Shown here: positions 9,300 to 21,728 of the stretch, piece after piece
Layout of the letters: each line of letters starts with the position of its first letter
Numbering within the stretch: position 1 is the stretch's first letter
Assembly: GCA_951804985.1 (NCBI GenBank)
Contig: OX638133.1
Coordinates: 51,508,791-51,572,790, forward strand
Direction: 5' to 3'
DNA from: Dryomyza anilis
Taxonomy: Eukaryota; Arthropoda; Insecta; Diptera; Dryomyzidae
Length of the DNA stretch: 64,000 nucleotides
Made by a program: the position numbers and the translations under genes
Notes under the pieces: generated by a model
Told to the model about the DNA's origin: nothing
What the model saw: only the letters and a program-made list of their open reading frames with translations
Databases searched by the model: none

Positions 9300-12200
9300 T
9301 CCTGAACTCTGAAATACCTGCTGGTATCAAAATCAGTATCATTAAAAAGGTAATTGAATTACCTTTAAAACGCATTATGATTCGTTAACGCACTGTGAAA
9401 ACTGAGGAACCAGTGACTATTTATGTGACTTTTCAACCGTATGTGTACCCTTTAAGTCAAAATTCCCGAACTCTGAAATACCTGCTGGTATCAAAATCGG
9501 TATCATTAAAAAGGTAATTGAATTACCTTTAAAACGTATTATGATTCGTTAACGCACTATGAAAACTGTGGAACCAGTGACTAATTAAGTGACTTTTCAG
9601 CCATATGTGTACCCTTTAAGTCAAAATTCCCGAACCTTGAAACACCGGTCGGTTTCAAAATTGGTATCATTAAATTGGTAATTGAATTACCTTCAAAACG
9701 TATTATGACTCGTTAACGCACTATGATAATTGTGTTTTCAGTGACTAATTAAGTGACTTTTCAGCCGTATGTGTATCCTTTAAGTCAAAATTCCCGAACT
9801 CTGAAATACCTGCCGCTATCAAAATTGGTATAATTAAAAAGGTAATTGAATTACCTTTAAAACGTATTATGATTCGTTAACGCACTATGAAAACTGTAGA
9901 ACCAGTGACCATATAAGTAAAGTTTGACATGTGACCTTGAATTTTAGGTCAAAATTCCTGAACTCTGAAATACCGGTCGGTATCAAAATTGGTATCATTA
10001 AATAGGTAATTGAATTACCTTCAAAACGTATTATGACTCGTTAACGCACTATGAAAACTGTGGAACCAGTGACTAATTAAGTGACTTTTCAGCCGTATGT
10101 GTACCCTTTAAGTCAAAATTCCCGAACTCTGAAATACCGGTCGGTATCAAAATTGGTATTATTAAATTGGTAATTGCATTACCTTCAAAACGTGTTATGA
10201 CTCGTTAACGCACTATGATAAATGTGGAACCAGTGACTATATAAGTAAAGTTTGACATGTGACCTTGAATTTTAGGTCAAAATTCCCGAACTCTGAAACA
10301 CCGGTCGGTATCAAAATTGGTATCATTAAATTGGTAATTGAATTACCTACAAAACGTATTATGACTCGTTAACGCACTATGATAATTCTGTTTTCAGTGA
10401 CTAATTAAGTGACTTTTCAGCCGTATGTGTACCCTTTAAGTCAAAATTCCCGAACTCTGAAATACCTGCTGGTATCAAAATCGGTATCATTAAATAGGTA
10501 ATTGAATTACCTTCAAAACGTATTATGACTCGTTAACGCACTATGAAAACTGTGGAACCAGTGACTAATTAAGTGACTTTTCATCCGTATGTGTACCCTT
10601 TAAGTCAAAATTCCCGAACTCTGAAATACCGGTCGGTATCAAAATTGGTATTATTAAATTGGTAATTGCATTACCTTCAAAACGTATTATGACTCGATAA
10701 CGCACTATGATAAATGTGGAACCAGTGACTCTATAAGTAAAGTTTGACATGTGACCTTGAATTTTAGGTCAAAATTCCCGAACTCTGAATTACCGGTCGG
10801 TATCAAAATTGGTATCATTAAATTGGTAATTGAATTACCTTCAAAACGTATTATGACTCGTTAACGCACTATGATAATTGTGTTTTCAGTGACTAATTAA
10901 GTGACTTTTCAGCCGTATGTGTATCCTTTAAGTCAAAATTCCCGAACTCTGAAATACCTGCCGCTATCAAAATTGGTATAATTAAAAAGGTAATTGAATT
11001 ACCTTCAGAACGTATTCTGACTCGTTAACGCACTATGAAAACTGTGTAACCAGTGACCATATAAGTAAAGTTTGACATGTGACCTTGAATTTTAGGTCAA
11101 AATTCCTGAACTCTGAAATACCGGTCGGTATTAAAATTGGTATCATTAAATAGGTAATTGAATTACCTTCAAAACGTATTATAACTCGTTAACGCACTAT
11201 GAAAACTGTGGAACCAGTGACCATATAAGTAAAGTTTGACATGTGACCTTGAATTTTAGGTCAAAATTCCCGAACTCTGAAATACCGGTCGGATTTAAAA
11301 TTGGTATCATTAAATAGGTAATTGAATTACCTTCAAAACGTATTATAACTCGTTACAGCACTATGAAAACTGTGGAACCAGTGACTAATTAAGTGACTTT
11401 TCAGCCATATGTGTACCCTTTAAGTCAAAATTCCCGAACTCTGAAATACCAGTCGGTATCAAAATTGGTATTATTAAATAGGTAATTGCATTACCTTCAA
11501 AACGCGTTATGACTCGTTAACGCACTATGATAAATGTGGAACCAGTGACCATATAAGTAATGTTTGACATGTGACCTTGAATTTAAGGTCAAAATTCCCG
11601 AACTCTGAAATACCGGTCGGTATCAAAATTGGTATTATTAAGTAGGTAATTGAATTACCTTCAAAACGTATTATGACTCGTTAACGCACTATGAAAACTG
11701 TGGAACCAGTGACTAATTAAGTGACTTTTCAGCTATATGTGTACCCTTTAAGTCAAAATTCCCGAACTCTGAAATACCGGTCGGTATCAAAATTGGTATT
11801 ATTAAATAGGTAATTGAATTACCTTCAAAACGTATTATGACTCGTTAACGCACTATGATAAATGTGGAACCAGTGACTCTATAAGTAAAGTTTGACATGT
11901 GACCTTGAATTTTAGGTCATAATTCCCGAACTCTGAAATACCGGTCAGTATCAAAATTGGTATTATTAAATAGGTAATTGAATTACCTTCAAAACGTATT
12001 ATGACTCGTTAACGCACTATGAAAACTGTGGAACCAGTGACTAATTAAGTGACTTTTCAGCTATATGTGTACCCTTTAAGTCAAAATTCCCGAACTCTGA
12101 AATACCGGTCGGTATCAAAATTGGTATTATTAAATTGGTAATTGCATTACCTTCAAAACGTATTATGACTCGATAACGCACTATGATAAATGTGGAACCA

Positions 12201-13117
12201 GTGACTCTATAAGTAAAGTTTGACATGTGACCTTGAATTTTAGGTCATAATTCCCGAACTCTGAAATACCGGTCAGTATCAAAATTGGTATTATTAAATA
12301 GGTAATTGAATTACCTTCAAAACGTATTATGACTCGTTAACGCACTATGAAAACTGTGGAACCAGTGACTAATTAAGTGACTTTTCAGCTATATGTGTAC
12401 CCTTTAAGTCAAAATTCCCGAACTCTGAAATACCGGTCGGTATCAAAATTGGTATTATTAAATAGGTAATTGAATTACCTTCAAAACGTATTATGACTCG
12501 TTAACGCACTATGATAAATGTGGAACCAGTGACCATATAAGTAAAGTTTGACATGTGACCTTGAATTTTAGGTCAAAATTCCTGAACTCTGAAATACCGG
12601 TCGGTATCAAAATTGGTATCATTAAATAGGTAATTGAATTACCTTCAAAACGTATTATGACTCGTTAACGCACTATGAAAACTGTGGAACCAGTGACCAT
12701 ATAAGTAAAGTTTGACATGAAATAGGTAATTGAATTACCTTCAAAACGTATTATAACTCGTTAACGCACTATGAAAACTGTGGAACCAGTGACTAATTAA
12801 GTGACTTTTCAGCCGTATGTGTACCCTTTAAGTCAAAATTCCCGAACTCTGAAATACCGGTCGGTATCAAAATTGGTATTATTAAATAGGTAATTGCATT
12901 ACCTTCAAAACGCGTTATGACTCGTTAACGCACTATGATAAATGTGGAACCAGTGACCATATAAGTAATGTTTGACATGTGACCTTGAATTTAAGGTCAA
13001 AATTCCCGAACTCTGAAATACCGGTCGGTATCAAAATTGGTATTATTAAGTAGGTAATTGAATTACCTTCAAAACATATTACGACTCGTTAACGCACTAT
13101 GAAAACGCACTATGGAA
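9300..13117 (+). repeat. Left satellite arm, about 164-bp monomers of two types
   Basis: Head-to-tail monomers share the core CCCGAACTCTGAAATACC, the odd palindrome AGGTAATTGAATTACCT and CGTTAACGCACTATGA. Two linker types occur. Type A has GTGACTAATTAAGTGACTTT then GTGTACCCTTTAAGTC. Type B has ATATAAGTAAAGTTTGACAT then GTGACCTTGAATTTTAGGTC. From about 11381 to 12531 the types alternate regularly, giving a dimer of about 328 bp; elsewhere the order is irregular. A broken monomer is joined at about 12718. Open stretches of about 61 codons at 10565 and 12041 are by-products of the repeat, not genes. Confidence 0.9.
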
Positions 13118-15265
13118 ACCTTATAAATTATAAATTATAAATTATAAATTATAAATTATAAATTATAAATTATAAATTATAAATTATAAATTATAAATTA
13201 TAAATTATAAATTATAAATTATAAATTATAAATTATAAATTATAAATTATAAATTATAAATTATAAATTATAAATTATAAATTATAAATTATAAATTATA
13301 AATTATAAATTATAAATTATAAATTATAAATTATAAATTATAAATTATAAATTATAAATTATAAATTATAAATTATAAATTATAAATTATAAATTATAAA
13401 TTATAAATTATAAATTATAAATTATAAATTATAAATTATAAATTATAAATTATAAATTATAAATTATAAATTATAAATTATAAATTATAAATTATAAATT
13501 ATAAATTATAAATTATAAATTATAAATTATAAATTATAAATTATAAATTATAAATTATAAATTATAAATTATAAATTATAAATTATAAATTATAAATTAT
13601 AAATTATAAATTATAAATTATAAATTATAAATTATAAATTATAAATTATAAATTATAAATTATAAATTATAAATTATAAATTATAAATTATAAATTATAA
13701 ATTATAAATTATAAATTATAAATTATAAATTATAAATTATAAATTATAAATTATAAATTATAAATTATAAATTATAAATTATAAATTATAAATTATAAAT
13801 TATAAATTATAAATTATAAATTATAAATTATAAATTATAAATTATAAATTATAAATTATAAATTATAAATTATAAATTATAAATTATAAATTATAAATTA
13901 TAAATTATAAATTATAAATTATAAATTATAAATTATAAATTATAAATTATAAATTATAAATTATAAATTATAAATTATAAATTATAAATTATAAATTATA
14001 AATTATAAATTATAAATTATAAATTATAAATTATAAATTATAAATTATAAATTATAAATTATAAATTATAAATTATAAATTATAAATTATAAATTATAAA
14101 TTATAAATTATAAATTATAAATTATAAATTATAAATTATAAATTATAAATTATAAATTATAAATTATAAATTATAAATTATAAATTATAAATTATAAATT
14201 ATAAATTATAAATTATAAATTATAAATTATAAATTATAAATTATAAATTATAAATTATAAATTATAAATTATAAATTATAAATTATAAATTATAAATTAT
14301 AAATTATAAATTATAAATTATAAATTATAAATTATAAATTATAAATTATAAATTATAAATTATAAATTATAAATTATAAATTATAAATTATAAATTATAA
14401 ATTATAAATTATAAATTATAAATTATAAATTATAAATTATAAATTATAAATTATAAATTATAAATTATAAATTATAAATTATAAATTATAAATTATAAAT
14501 TATAAATTATAAATTATAAATTATAAATTATAAATTATAAATTATAAATTATAAATTATAAATTATAAATTATAAATTATAAATTATAAATTATAAATTA
14601 TAAATTATAAATTATAAATTATAAATTATAAATTATAAATTATAAATTATAAATTATAAATTATAAATTATAAATTATAAATTATAAATTATAAATTATA
14701 AATTATAAATTATAAATTATAAATTATAAATTATAAATTATAAATTATAAATTATAAATTATAAATTATAAATTATAAATTATAAATTATAAATTATAAA
14801 TTATAAATTATAAATTATAAATTATAAATTATAAATTATAAATTATAAATTATAAATTATAAATTATAAATTATAAATTATAAATTATAAATTATAAATT
14901 ATAAATTATAAATTATAAATTATAAATTATAAATTATAAATTATAAATTATAAATTATAAATTATAAATTATAAATTATAAATTATAAATTATAAATTAT
15001 AAATTATAAATTATAAATTATAAATTATAAATTATAAATTATAAATTATAAATTATAAATTATAAATTATAAATTATAAATTATAAATTATAAATTATAA
15101 ATTATAAATTATAAATTATAAATTATAAATTATAAATTATAAATTATAAATTATAAATTATAAATTATAAATTATAAATTATAAATTATAAATTATAAAT
15201 TATAAATTATAAATTATAAATTATAAATTATAAATTATAAATTATAAATTATAAATTATAAATTA
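13118..15265. repeat. 7-bp microsatellite (ATAAATT)n, about 2.15 kb
   Basis: Essentially uninterrupted array of about 306 copies of the heptamer ATAAATT, separating the two satellite arms. No interruption was seen in the listed lines, unusual for a tract this long. The true copy number may differ from the assembled length. Confidence 0.95.
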
Positions 15266-17225
15266 CTTATATGACTTATATAACTTTACTTATATGGTCA
15301 TTGGTTCCACAGTTTTCATAGTGCGTTAACGAGTCATAATACGTTTTAAAGGTAATTCAATTACCTTTCTAAAGATACGAATCCTGATACCGGCAGGTAT
15401 TTCAGAGTTCGGGAATTTTGACATAAAGGGTACACATATGGCTGAAAAGTCACTTAATTAGTCACTGGTTCCACAGTTTTCATAGTGCGTTAACGAATCA
15501 TAATACGTTTTAAAGGTAATTCAATTACCTTTCTAAAGATACCAATCCTGATACCGGCAGGTATTTCAGAGTTCGGGAATTTTGACTTAAAGGGTACACA
15601 TACGGATGAAAAGTCACTTAATTAGTCACTGGTTCCACAGTTTTCATAGTGCGTTAACGAATCATAATACGTTTTAAAGGTAATTCAATTACCTATTTAA
15701 TGATACCAATTTTGATACCGACCGGTAATTCAGAGTTCGGGAATTTTGACCTAAAATTCAAGGTCACATGTCAAACTTTACTTATATGGTCACTGGTTCC
15801 ACAGTTTTCATAGTGCGTTAACGAGTCATAAAACGTTTTAAAGGTAATTCAATTACGTTTCTTATGATATCAATCCAGATACCGGCTGGTATTTCAGAGT
15901 TCGGGAATTTTGACTTAAATGGTACACATACGGATGAAAAGTCACTTAATTAGTCACTGGTTCCACAGTTTTATAGTGCGTTAACGAGTCATAATACGTT
16001 TTGAAGGTAATTCAATTACCTATTTAATGATACCATTTTTGATACCGACCGGTATTTCAGAGTTCGGGAATTTCGATCTAAAATTCAAGGTCACATGTCA
16101 AACTTTACTTATATGGTCACTGGTTCCACAATTTTCATAGTGCGTTAACGAGTCATAATACGTTTTAAAGGTAATTCAATTAATTTTCTAATGATTACAA
16201 TCCTGATACCGGCAGATATTTCAGAGTTCGGGAATATTGACTTAAAGGGTACACATATGGCTGAAAAGTCACTTAATTAGTCACTGGTTCCACAGTTTTC
16301 ATAGTGCGTTAACGAGTCATAATACGTTTTAAAGGTAATTCAATTACCTATTTAATGATACCAATTTTGATACCGACCGGTATTTCAGAGTTCGGGAATT
16401 TTGACCTAAAGTTCAAGGTCACATGTCAAACATTACTTATATGGTTACTGGTTCCACAGTTTTCATAGTGCGTTAACGAGTCATAATACGTTTTAAAGGT
16501 AATTCAATTACCTTTCTAAAGATATGAATCCTGATACCGGCAGATATCTGGATGACCGGTATTTCAGAGTTCGGGAATTTTGACCTAAAATTCAAGGTCA
16601 CATGTCAAACTTTATTCTATGGTCACTGGTTCCTACAATTTTCATAGTGCGTTAACGAGTCATAATACGTTTTAAAGGTAATTCAAGTAGTTTTCTAATG
16701 ATTCCAATCCTGATACCGGCAGGTATTTCAGAGTTCGGGAATATTGACTTAAAGGGTACACATATGGCTGAAAAGTCACTTAATTAGTCACTGGTTCCAC
16801 AGTTTTCATAGTGCGTTAACGAGTCATAATACGTTTTAAAGGTAATTCAATTACCTATTTAATGATACCAATTTTGATACCGACCGGTATTTCAGAGTTC
16901 GGGAATTTTGACCTAAAATTCAAGGTCACATGTCAAACATTACTTATATGATTACTGGTTCCACAGTTTTCATAGTGCGTTAACGAGTCATAATACGTTT
17001 TAAAGGTAATTCAATTGCCTTTCTAAAGATACGAATCCTGATACCGGCAGGTATTTCAGAGTTCGGGAATTTTGACTTAAAGGGTACACATACGGATGAA
17101 AAGTCACTTAATTAGTCACTGGTTCCACAGTTTTCATAGTGCGTTAACGAGTCATAATACGTTTTGAAGGTAATTAATTACCTTTTTAATGATACCGATT
17201 TTGATACCAGCAAATATTTCAGAGT
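15266..17225 (-). repeat. Right satellite arm, inverted about 164-bp monomers
   Basis: The same monomer family as the left arm read on the minus strand: CATAGTGCGTTAACGAGTCA, AGGTAATTCAATTACCT and GGTATTTCAGAGTTCGGGAA recur about every 164 bases. A and B linkers are both present. The arm is about half the length of the left one, and several units carry TTTCTAAAGATAC-type variants not typical of the left arm, so the arms have diverged or expanded separately. A scrambled join lies near 16545-16560, where a GATATCTGGATGACCGG stretch links two partial units. Confidence 0.88.
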
Positions 17226-17480
17226 TCGGGAATTTTGACCTAAAGAGCACCATCACCATGGTTAACAGTATCTTAACACAGCACTGTTAAATTTATATGG
17301 TTTGTGTATCCGCTAAGTTCGCGACGAATTTAACTTCACGGACTTCAAATATTTCAGAGTTCGGGAATTTTGACCTAAAGAGCACCATCACCATGGTTAA
17401 CAGTATCTTAACACAGCACTGTTAAATTTATATGGTTTGTGTATCCGCTAAGTTCGCGACGAATTTAACTTCACGGACTT
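17211..17480 (-). repeat. 135-bp tandem duplication of the right terminus
   Basis: 17211-17345 and 17346-17480 are nearly identical, each running from CAAATATTTCAGAGTTCGGG to the element tip CACGGACTT. The right end therefore carries two potential termini where the left has one. Confidence 0.88.
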
Positions 17481-17489
17481 ATAATTTGC
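17481..17489 (+). repeat. Target-site duplication, right, Foldback-like element
   Basis: ATAATTTGC, the exact repeat of 9177-9185, abutting the outer terminal inverted repeat. Confidence 0.8.
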
Positions 17490-17638
17490 AACTGCAATCA
17501 TTTCTACCACCTTTGGTTTTCTAAGTGCAGTATGGACCAAACCGTTTTTGATTCCCAACGCCTCAAATTATAATAAAAATGTACAAAATTTTCCCAAAAA
17601 CTAGAATTATAGGATATGAATTCTAAAAATAATTTTAC

Positions 17639-17930
17639 CAGGAGAAATGTCTGCCGTTCCATCAATTTTTTTTTTATATTCGCACTGTTCTCCAGTTGAA
17701 GGTCTTTTTAAAACTATTTTTGAAAACTTGTTGTTTGCCTTCGTTTCACTTTCCAACATTTTTTTGTAATTTTCATCGTCCTTTATTCGTTGCAATTCCC
17801 ATTTAATTATGACTTCAGCTAATTCCACAGCTAGTTTCTTATGCTCCAAGGAAGCATTTGGTGGAAACCCAAGACGTTGCATGTAATTAATCATATATGA
17901 CACCAGTTGATGCCTTACGGGATAGTAAAC
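17639..17930 (-). CDS. Nipped-A: Nipped-A (TRRAP/Tra1) exon, downstream of the giant intron
   Basis: Internal exon of the fly homologue of TRRAP/Tra1, the giant pseudokinase scaffold that recruits SAGA and Tip60 histone acetyltransferases to activators in the nucleus. The frame opens VYYPVRHQLVSYMINYMQRL and continues LGFPPNASLEHKKLAVELAE, then VIIKWELQRIKD, a block I recognise from TRRAP. The acceptor is a CCAATAG at 17931-17937 read on the minus strand; the likely donor GTAAAA follows the codons for DISPG at 17639. The first codon GTT continues in phase 0 from AAG at the end of the exon at 43339-44946. The less conserved tail after KDDENYKK fits the variable linker there in TRRAP. The next exon was not found within the window. 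Confidence 0.88.
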
Positions 17931-18619
17931 CTATTGGAAAGATTAAGATTAGTAAAAAGTAATATCAGTATAATAAGAATAGTATTATGATCAGCGTTGT
18001 TCCTCGAGGCACAGTGTCCTGTTTTCACTTTAAGCTTGCCACAATTTATAACTTTAAAACAAAGAGAGGTTATGATATTGAAACTTTGCATATATTGAAA
18101 TTTTGCCAAATAAATAGCGACGATCATGGTTTTTAGTACTTTTGTATATAAATATTTTTATTAAGTTACTAAAATAACTAAATATGTACAGTAGGGCGGA
18201 TCGAAATTTTTCCCTAAGTTGTAATAGTGCTTAAAAGTTACATTATGGTGCTATAGTTTATGCAAAAAAATGTGAGTAAAAAAAGTCTAGTGTTCGCGCA
18301 TTGCAGATAAAGTTAAAAAAACACTTTTAATCAATATTTTTATTTTTATACCATCTACATAAAGTTTTTTTGTTGATTGTTATAGACTCAAAAAATTAGA
18401 TATAGTATCTATTAATGTACTACTAACTAACATTACTATATTTTTTTAGATTCTAAGTAGTACAATTATCTTAAAATAGTACTAGTATTAGAAAAATAAA
18501 CTGAGTATTTATACACAGAAGTATGAAGATACAAAATATAACGTGTTACATTAGGAAATTAACATTTTCTTAAAACTGACACACTCACAATTTGTAAAAA
18601 ATACTAAATTAAAAAAAAT

Positions 18620-20660
18620 ATAAAAAAAATCGAGTCAAAATTGCAAAAAGGCAATTTTCGCAAGTTATCGCACGATTTCGACATGTAGCAGATGCAAACT
18701 TTATCACAAAATAAAATATGAATATTGCCCTACGGATAATACGGATAAAAACTCAAAAAGAAATTTGTGTTACCAAAAAAGTGTGTCGGGAGACTAATTT
18801 ATCAAAATTCACTAAGCTCTCTTAAAAAACATTTTAATATTAGTTCGCAATGTTATTGCTGTCGAAATTTCGAAAAAATGTTTTAAACTTTATCTTACTG
18901 TAATTTTTCGGAATATTTTTTACAATTTGTTTATGAAAAATTTGAATAAATAGAAGGGAATTGCACGCACAGACATACAATTTCATACTGATATAATGTA
19001 GTAGTGGTGCTAGATGCAAAATCGAACAACATTCTTAGCATCTGATGTACGATTATTAATTAGAAAACAAGATGGGGAAAATTGCACTGCGTAATCTCCT
19101 CGTGTGTATTTGATTTTGTACGCAGACACTGCACTCGGGCATCACATTTTTTTTTTACAACACAACCCGTCGCAACGAGTAATGCTTTTCACTATTCTCG
19201 GTACCTTCCTCGTGCGGGCTACGAAAATTAAGAAACCGAGCTGCAGCAAAGGGCCGAAAATTAAAACTGCAGTCCGAGCAGACGTGGAATGAGAAAATAA
19301 AGAAGCATATCGCGCAAGTGCTATGGTATTTATTTCGCGGGGCAACTCCGTGCAACAGCGAAAACAGGCTGCCCAGCACGCGAATTTTCACAGCAAGTTA
19401 GTTTTGGTGTTGTATGACATGCTTATGTGGCGCAAGAGTTCGGCACTGATATAATAGATTGAGCAATGTTTTAATAGTTTTTATATTAAAATATTGATTA
19501 TACAGAAAAGTTCAGATGAACATTTGGATGTTCACTATACAAAAATAGGTTACTTTGCATATTTCAGATATTTTTCAGATCAGGTGTGTTGAACAAATCT
19601 TGCGATGAAGAATATTTTCATATAGGCAAAAAAAGCAGGGAAGCCTGGGGAAAAATGGAGCATGGGGTAATGTAGATGTACAATTTTTAGACATGTTGCA
19701 AATTTTGAACATAAAAGCATGAACATAATATAGTATAAATTTTTTCATCCATGATTTTAATTAAATGAATACCTTTCTATTGCTTTTCGAGAACGAGTGA
19801 AAAAAAAATGTTTTTGAACAATTTTTAGAGTGCTATCAAAAAGTGAGATTTTTATGTATTTGCAAATAATTTACGGTGCCAAGTTATGTTCAATTTTGGA
19901 TACTATTTTCTGGAGTAAAGTGGGAAACGTAATTTAAGCAATGTTTTAATTTTTATAACTTTACTTAAAATATTATGTTAGCCATTTATTAAAATAAAAT
20001 GATCAATACAAACAATATTATAAATTTAAATATAATAATAAGTAGGGTGCCGCATTTTTTATTTTTTTATGTTAAATTTTAAAAAAATTCAGTTCAGTCG
20101 CTCAGAAGCATTCGTTGACGACGGATGTATATTACATATTTTTTATCCCATTAAAGCCTGCCGACACAAATATACAACATGATAGGCAAACGCAGAGCAA
20201 TTTTCATTATCATGTTTCCCCATTATGCGGACATCAGATGTTAAGGATTTTGTCCGATTTTCCACCTAACATCACTATATTACAACAGTATGAAATTATA
20301 TATCTCTGAGTGCATTTCCCTCCATTTTAATCAAATATTTCATAAGCAAATTTTAAAAAATATTCCGAAAAATTTCAGTAAGATAAAGTTTAAAACATTT
20401 TTTAAAAATTTTGACAGTAAACACATTGCGAACTAATATTAAACTGTTTTTTAAGAGAGCTTTGAGAATTGTGATAAATTACTCTCCCGACACACTTTTT
20501 TTGATAACACAAATTTCTTTTTGAGTTTTTGCAAAAACTAATATCTGGACACAGATTTTTTTTGCCAATTATCTGTAGGGCAATATTCATATTTTGTTTT
20601 GTGATAAAGTTTGCATCTGCTACATGTCGAAATCGTGCGATAACTTGCGATATAAAGTAC
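18620..20660. mobile_element. Element with about 320-bp imperfect inverted repeats
   Basis: 18620-18950 and 20335-20660 are inverted copies by eye at well over 80% identity. Shared blocks include CGCAAGTTATCGCACGATTTC, GTAGCAGATGCAAACTTTATC, GAAATTTGTGTTA and AAAATGTTTTAAACTTTATC. Each arm has private indels. The interior carries a GC-richer island (about 19080-19440) with no recognisable protein; its open stretches have no family motifs. It could be a non-autonomous DNA transposon with long TIRs, or an inverted duplication. No target duplication was identified. Confidence 0.55.
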
Positions 20661-21330
20661 CAAAAATGGTCTTATTTGCACCTTGGATCGATTTTTTGTA
20701 AAATCTCGACGTATTGAGAAAATTCTGAGTACGCAGCGAGAATCAGGAGATCGAAATCTACCAGAAATGATAGGTTTCATTTCTGTGAAAAATTCTTAAA
20801 GAACAGTGTTATTAATATTGAGGGATTTTTTAAATAACTATATCATATATATATCATTTAACTGCTACTCATAAATCGAACATCGAATTAATATAAAAAA
20901 AGGGAAATCTACATGTTGCAACTCACTACTACACTTGTTCCATGTTGCATGTTTGAACCATTAAATGTTTACAGCATGTTGCTATAATAGTGCGTAAATT
21001 AATAAATTACCAAAAAATGAGAAAATAAAGCTCCCCTCGCAAAAAAAAAATTATCGAACACAAAGCAACAAAAACACCAAAGCTCTCTCTTCCATAGGTC
21101 TAGGACCACTCTCTCTCATCTCCTGAAAGATCTTTCATCGATGGAGCAACAATGAACGAGAAATGTAAGTGCTATAATTTTTTTTGTTTAACATTTATTT
21201 TGATATTTAATAGTGTTGTGAAAGGTTTAGTTTTTGATGCTAAGCGAGTTATGGGACATAGTTTTTCTTAGTATTTTAATTTAGTTTAGAATTTAATTTT
21301 GGTATTTTTTTTTATTCAAGTCATGAATTA

Positions 21331-21387
<57 letters not shown>
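20661..21387. other. AT-rich intronic stretch ending in a TA microsatellite
   Basis: No gene seen. A TA dinucleotide run occupies about 21336-21386 and leads into the palindrome. Confidence 0.5.
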
Positions 21388-21390
<3 letters not shown>

Positions 21391-21521
21391 TTATTTTTTT
21401 ATATAGTTAATTATTTACTTATTTCGAAAGTCATTTTGTTCATGAAAAAAAAAAAATTAAAATGCTGTTGCAAAACTATTAACAATGTTAAATTAACTGT
21501 GAACTATTTTTTTTATTATTT

Positions 21522-21593
<72 letters not shown>

Positions 21594-21728
21594 AAATAAT
21601 AAAAAAACATAGTTCACAGTTAATTTAACATTGTTAATAGTTTTGCAACAGCATTTTAATTTTTTTTTTTCATGAACAAAATGACTTTCGAAATAAGTAA
21701 ATAATTAACTATATAAAAAAATAAATAA
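21388..21728. repeat. Near-perfect palindrome around a TA microsatellite
   Basis: Arms of about 140 bp (21388-21534 and 21591-21728) are reverse complements with only small differences in homopolymer length. They include TTAATTATTTACTTATTTCG, GTCATTTTGTTCATG, TTGCAAAACTATTAACAATG and TTAAATTAACTGTGAACTAT. A run of about 55 bases of alternating TA forms the centre. It would extrude as a hairpin or cruciform. It could be a MITE inserted in TA repeats or an inverted duplication. Confidence 0.85.

Larger units (their letters stand above)
9186..17480. mobile_element. Foldback-like element, 8.3 kb, satellite arms and microsatellite core
   Basis: The two termini are inverted copies beginning AAGTCCGTGAAGTTAAATTC and remain similar through the GATACTGTTAACCATGG block, after which both arms become tandem arrays of a shared monomer of about 164 bp. 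The left arm (9186-13117) holds roughly 23 monomers, the right arm (15266-17480) roughly 12, in opposite orientation. The centre is a 7-bp microsatellite. The 9-bp direct repeat ATAATTTGC flanks the whole. Long inverted repeats built from tandem subrepeats with a 9-bp duplication are the definition of Drosophila Foldback elements. No transposase is encoded, so movement would need an enzyme supplied elsewhere. Homology to known Foldback sequence is not claimed; the call is structural. Confidence 0.82.

Noticed and set aside
10565..12226. Two identical 61-codon open stretches as a repeated small gene
   Set aside because: They are the same phase of the satellite monomer, low complexity, and appear only where no stop mutation has occurred.
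9300..17225. CRISPR-like array of regular repeats
   Set aside because: Whole monomers of about 164 bp repeat without unique spacers, in opposite orientations around a microsatellite, in a fly genome. It is a satellite within a transposon.
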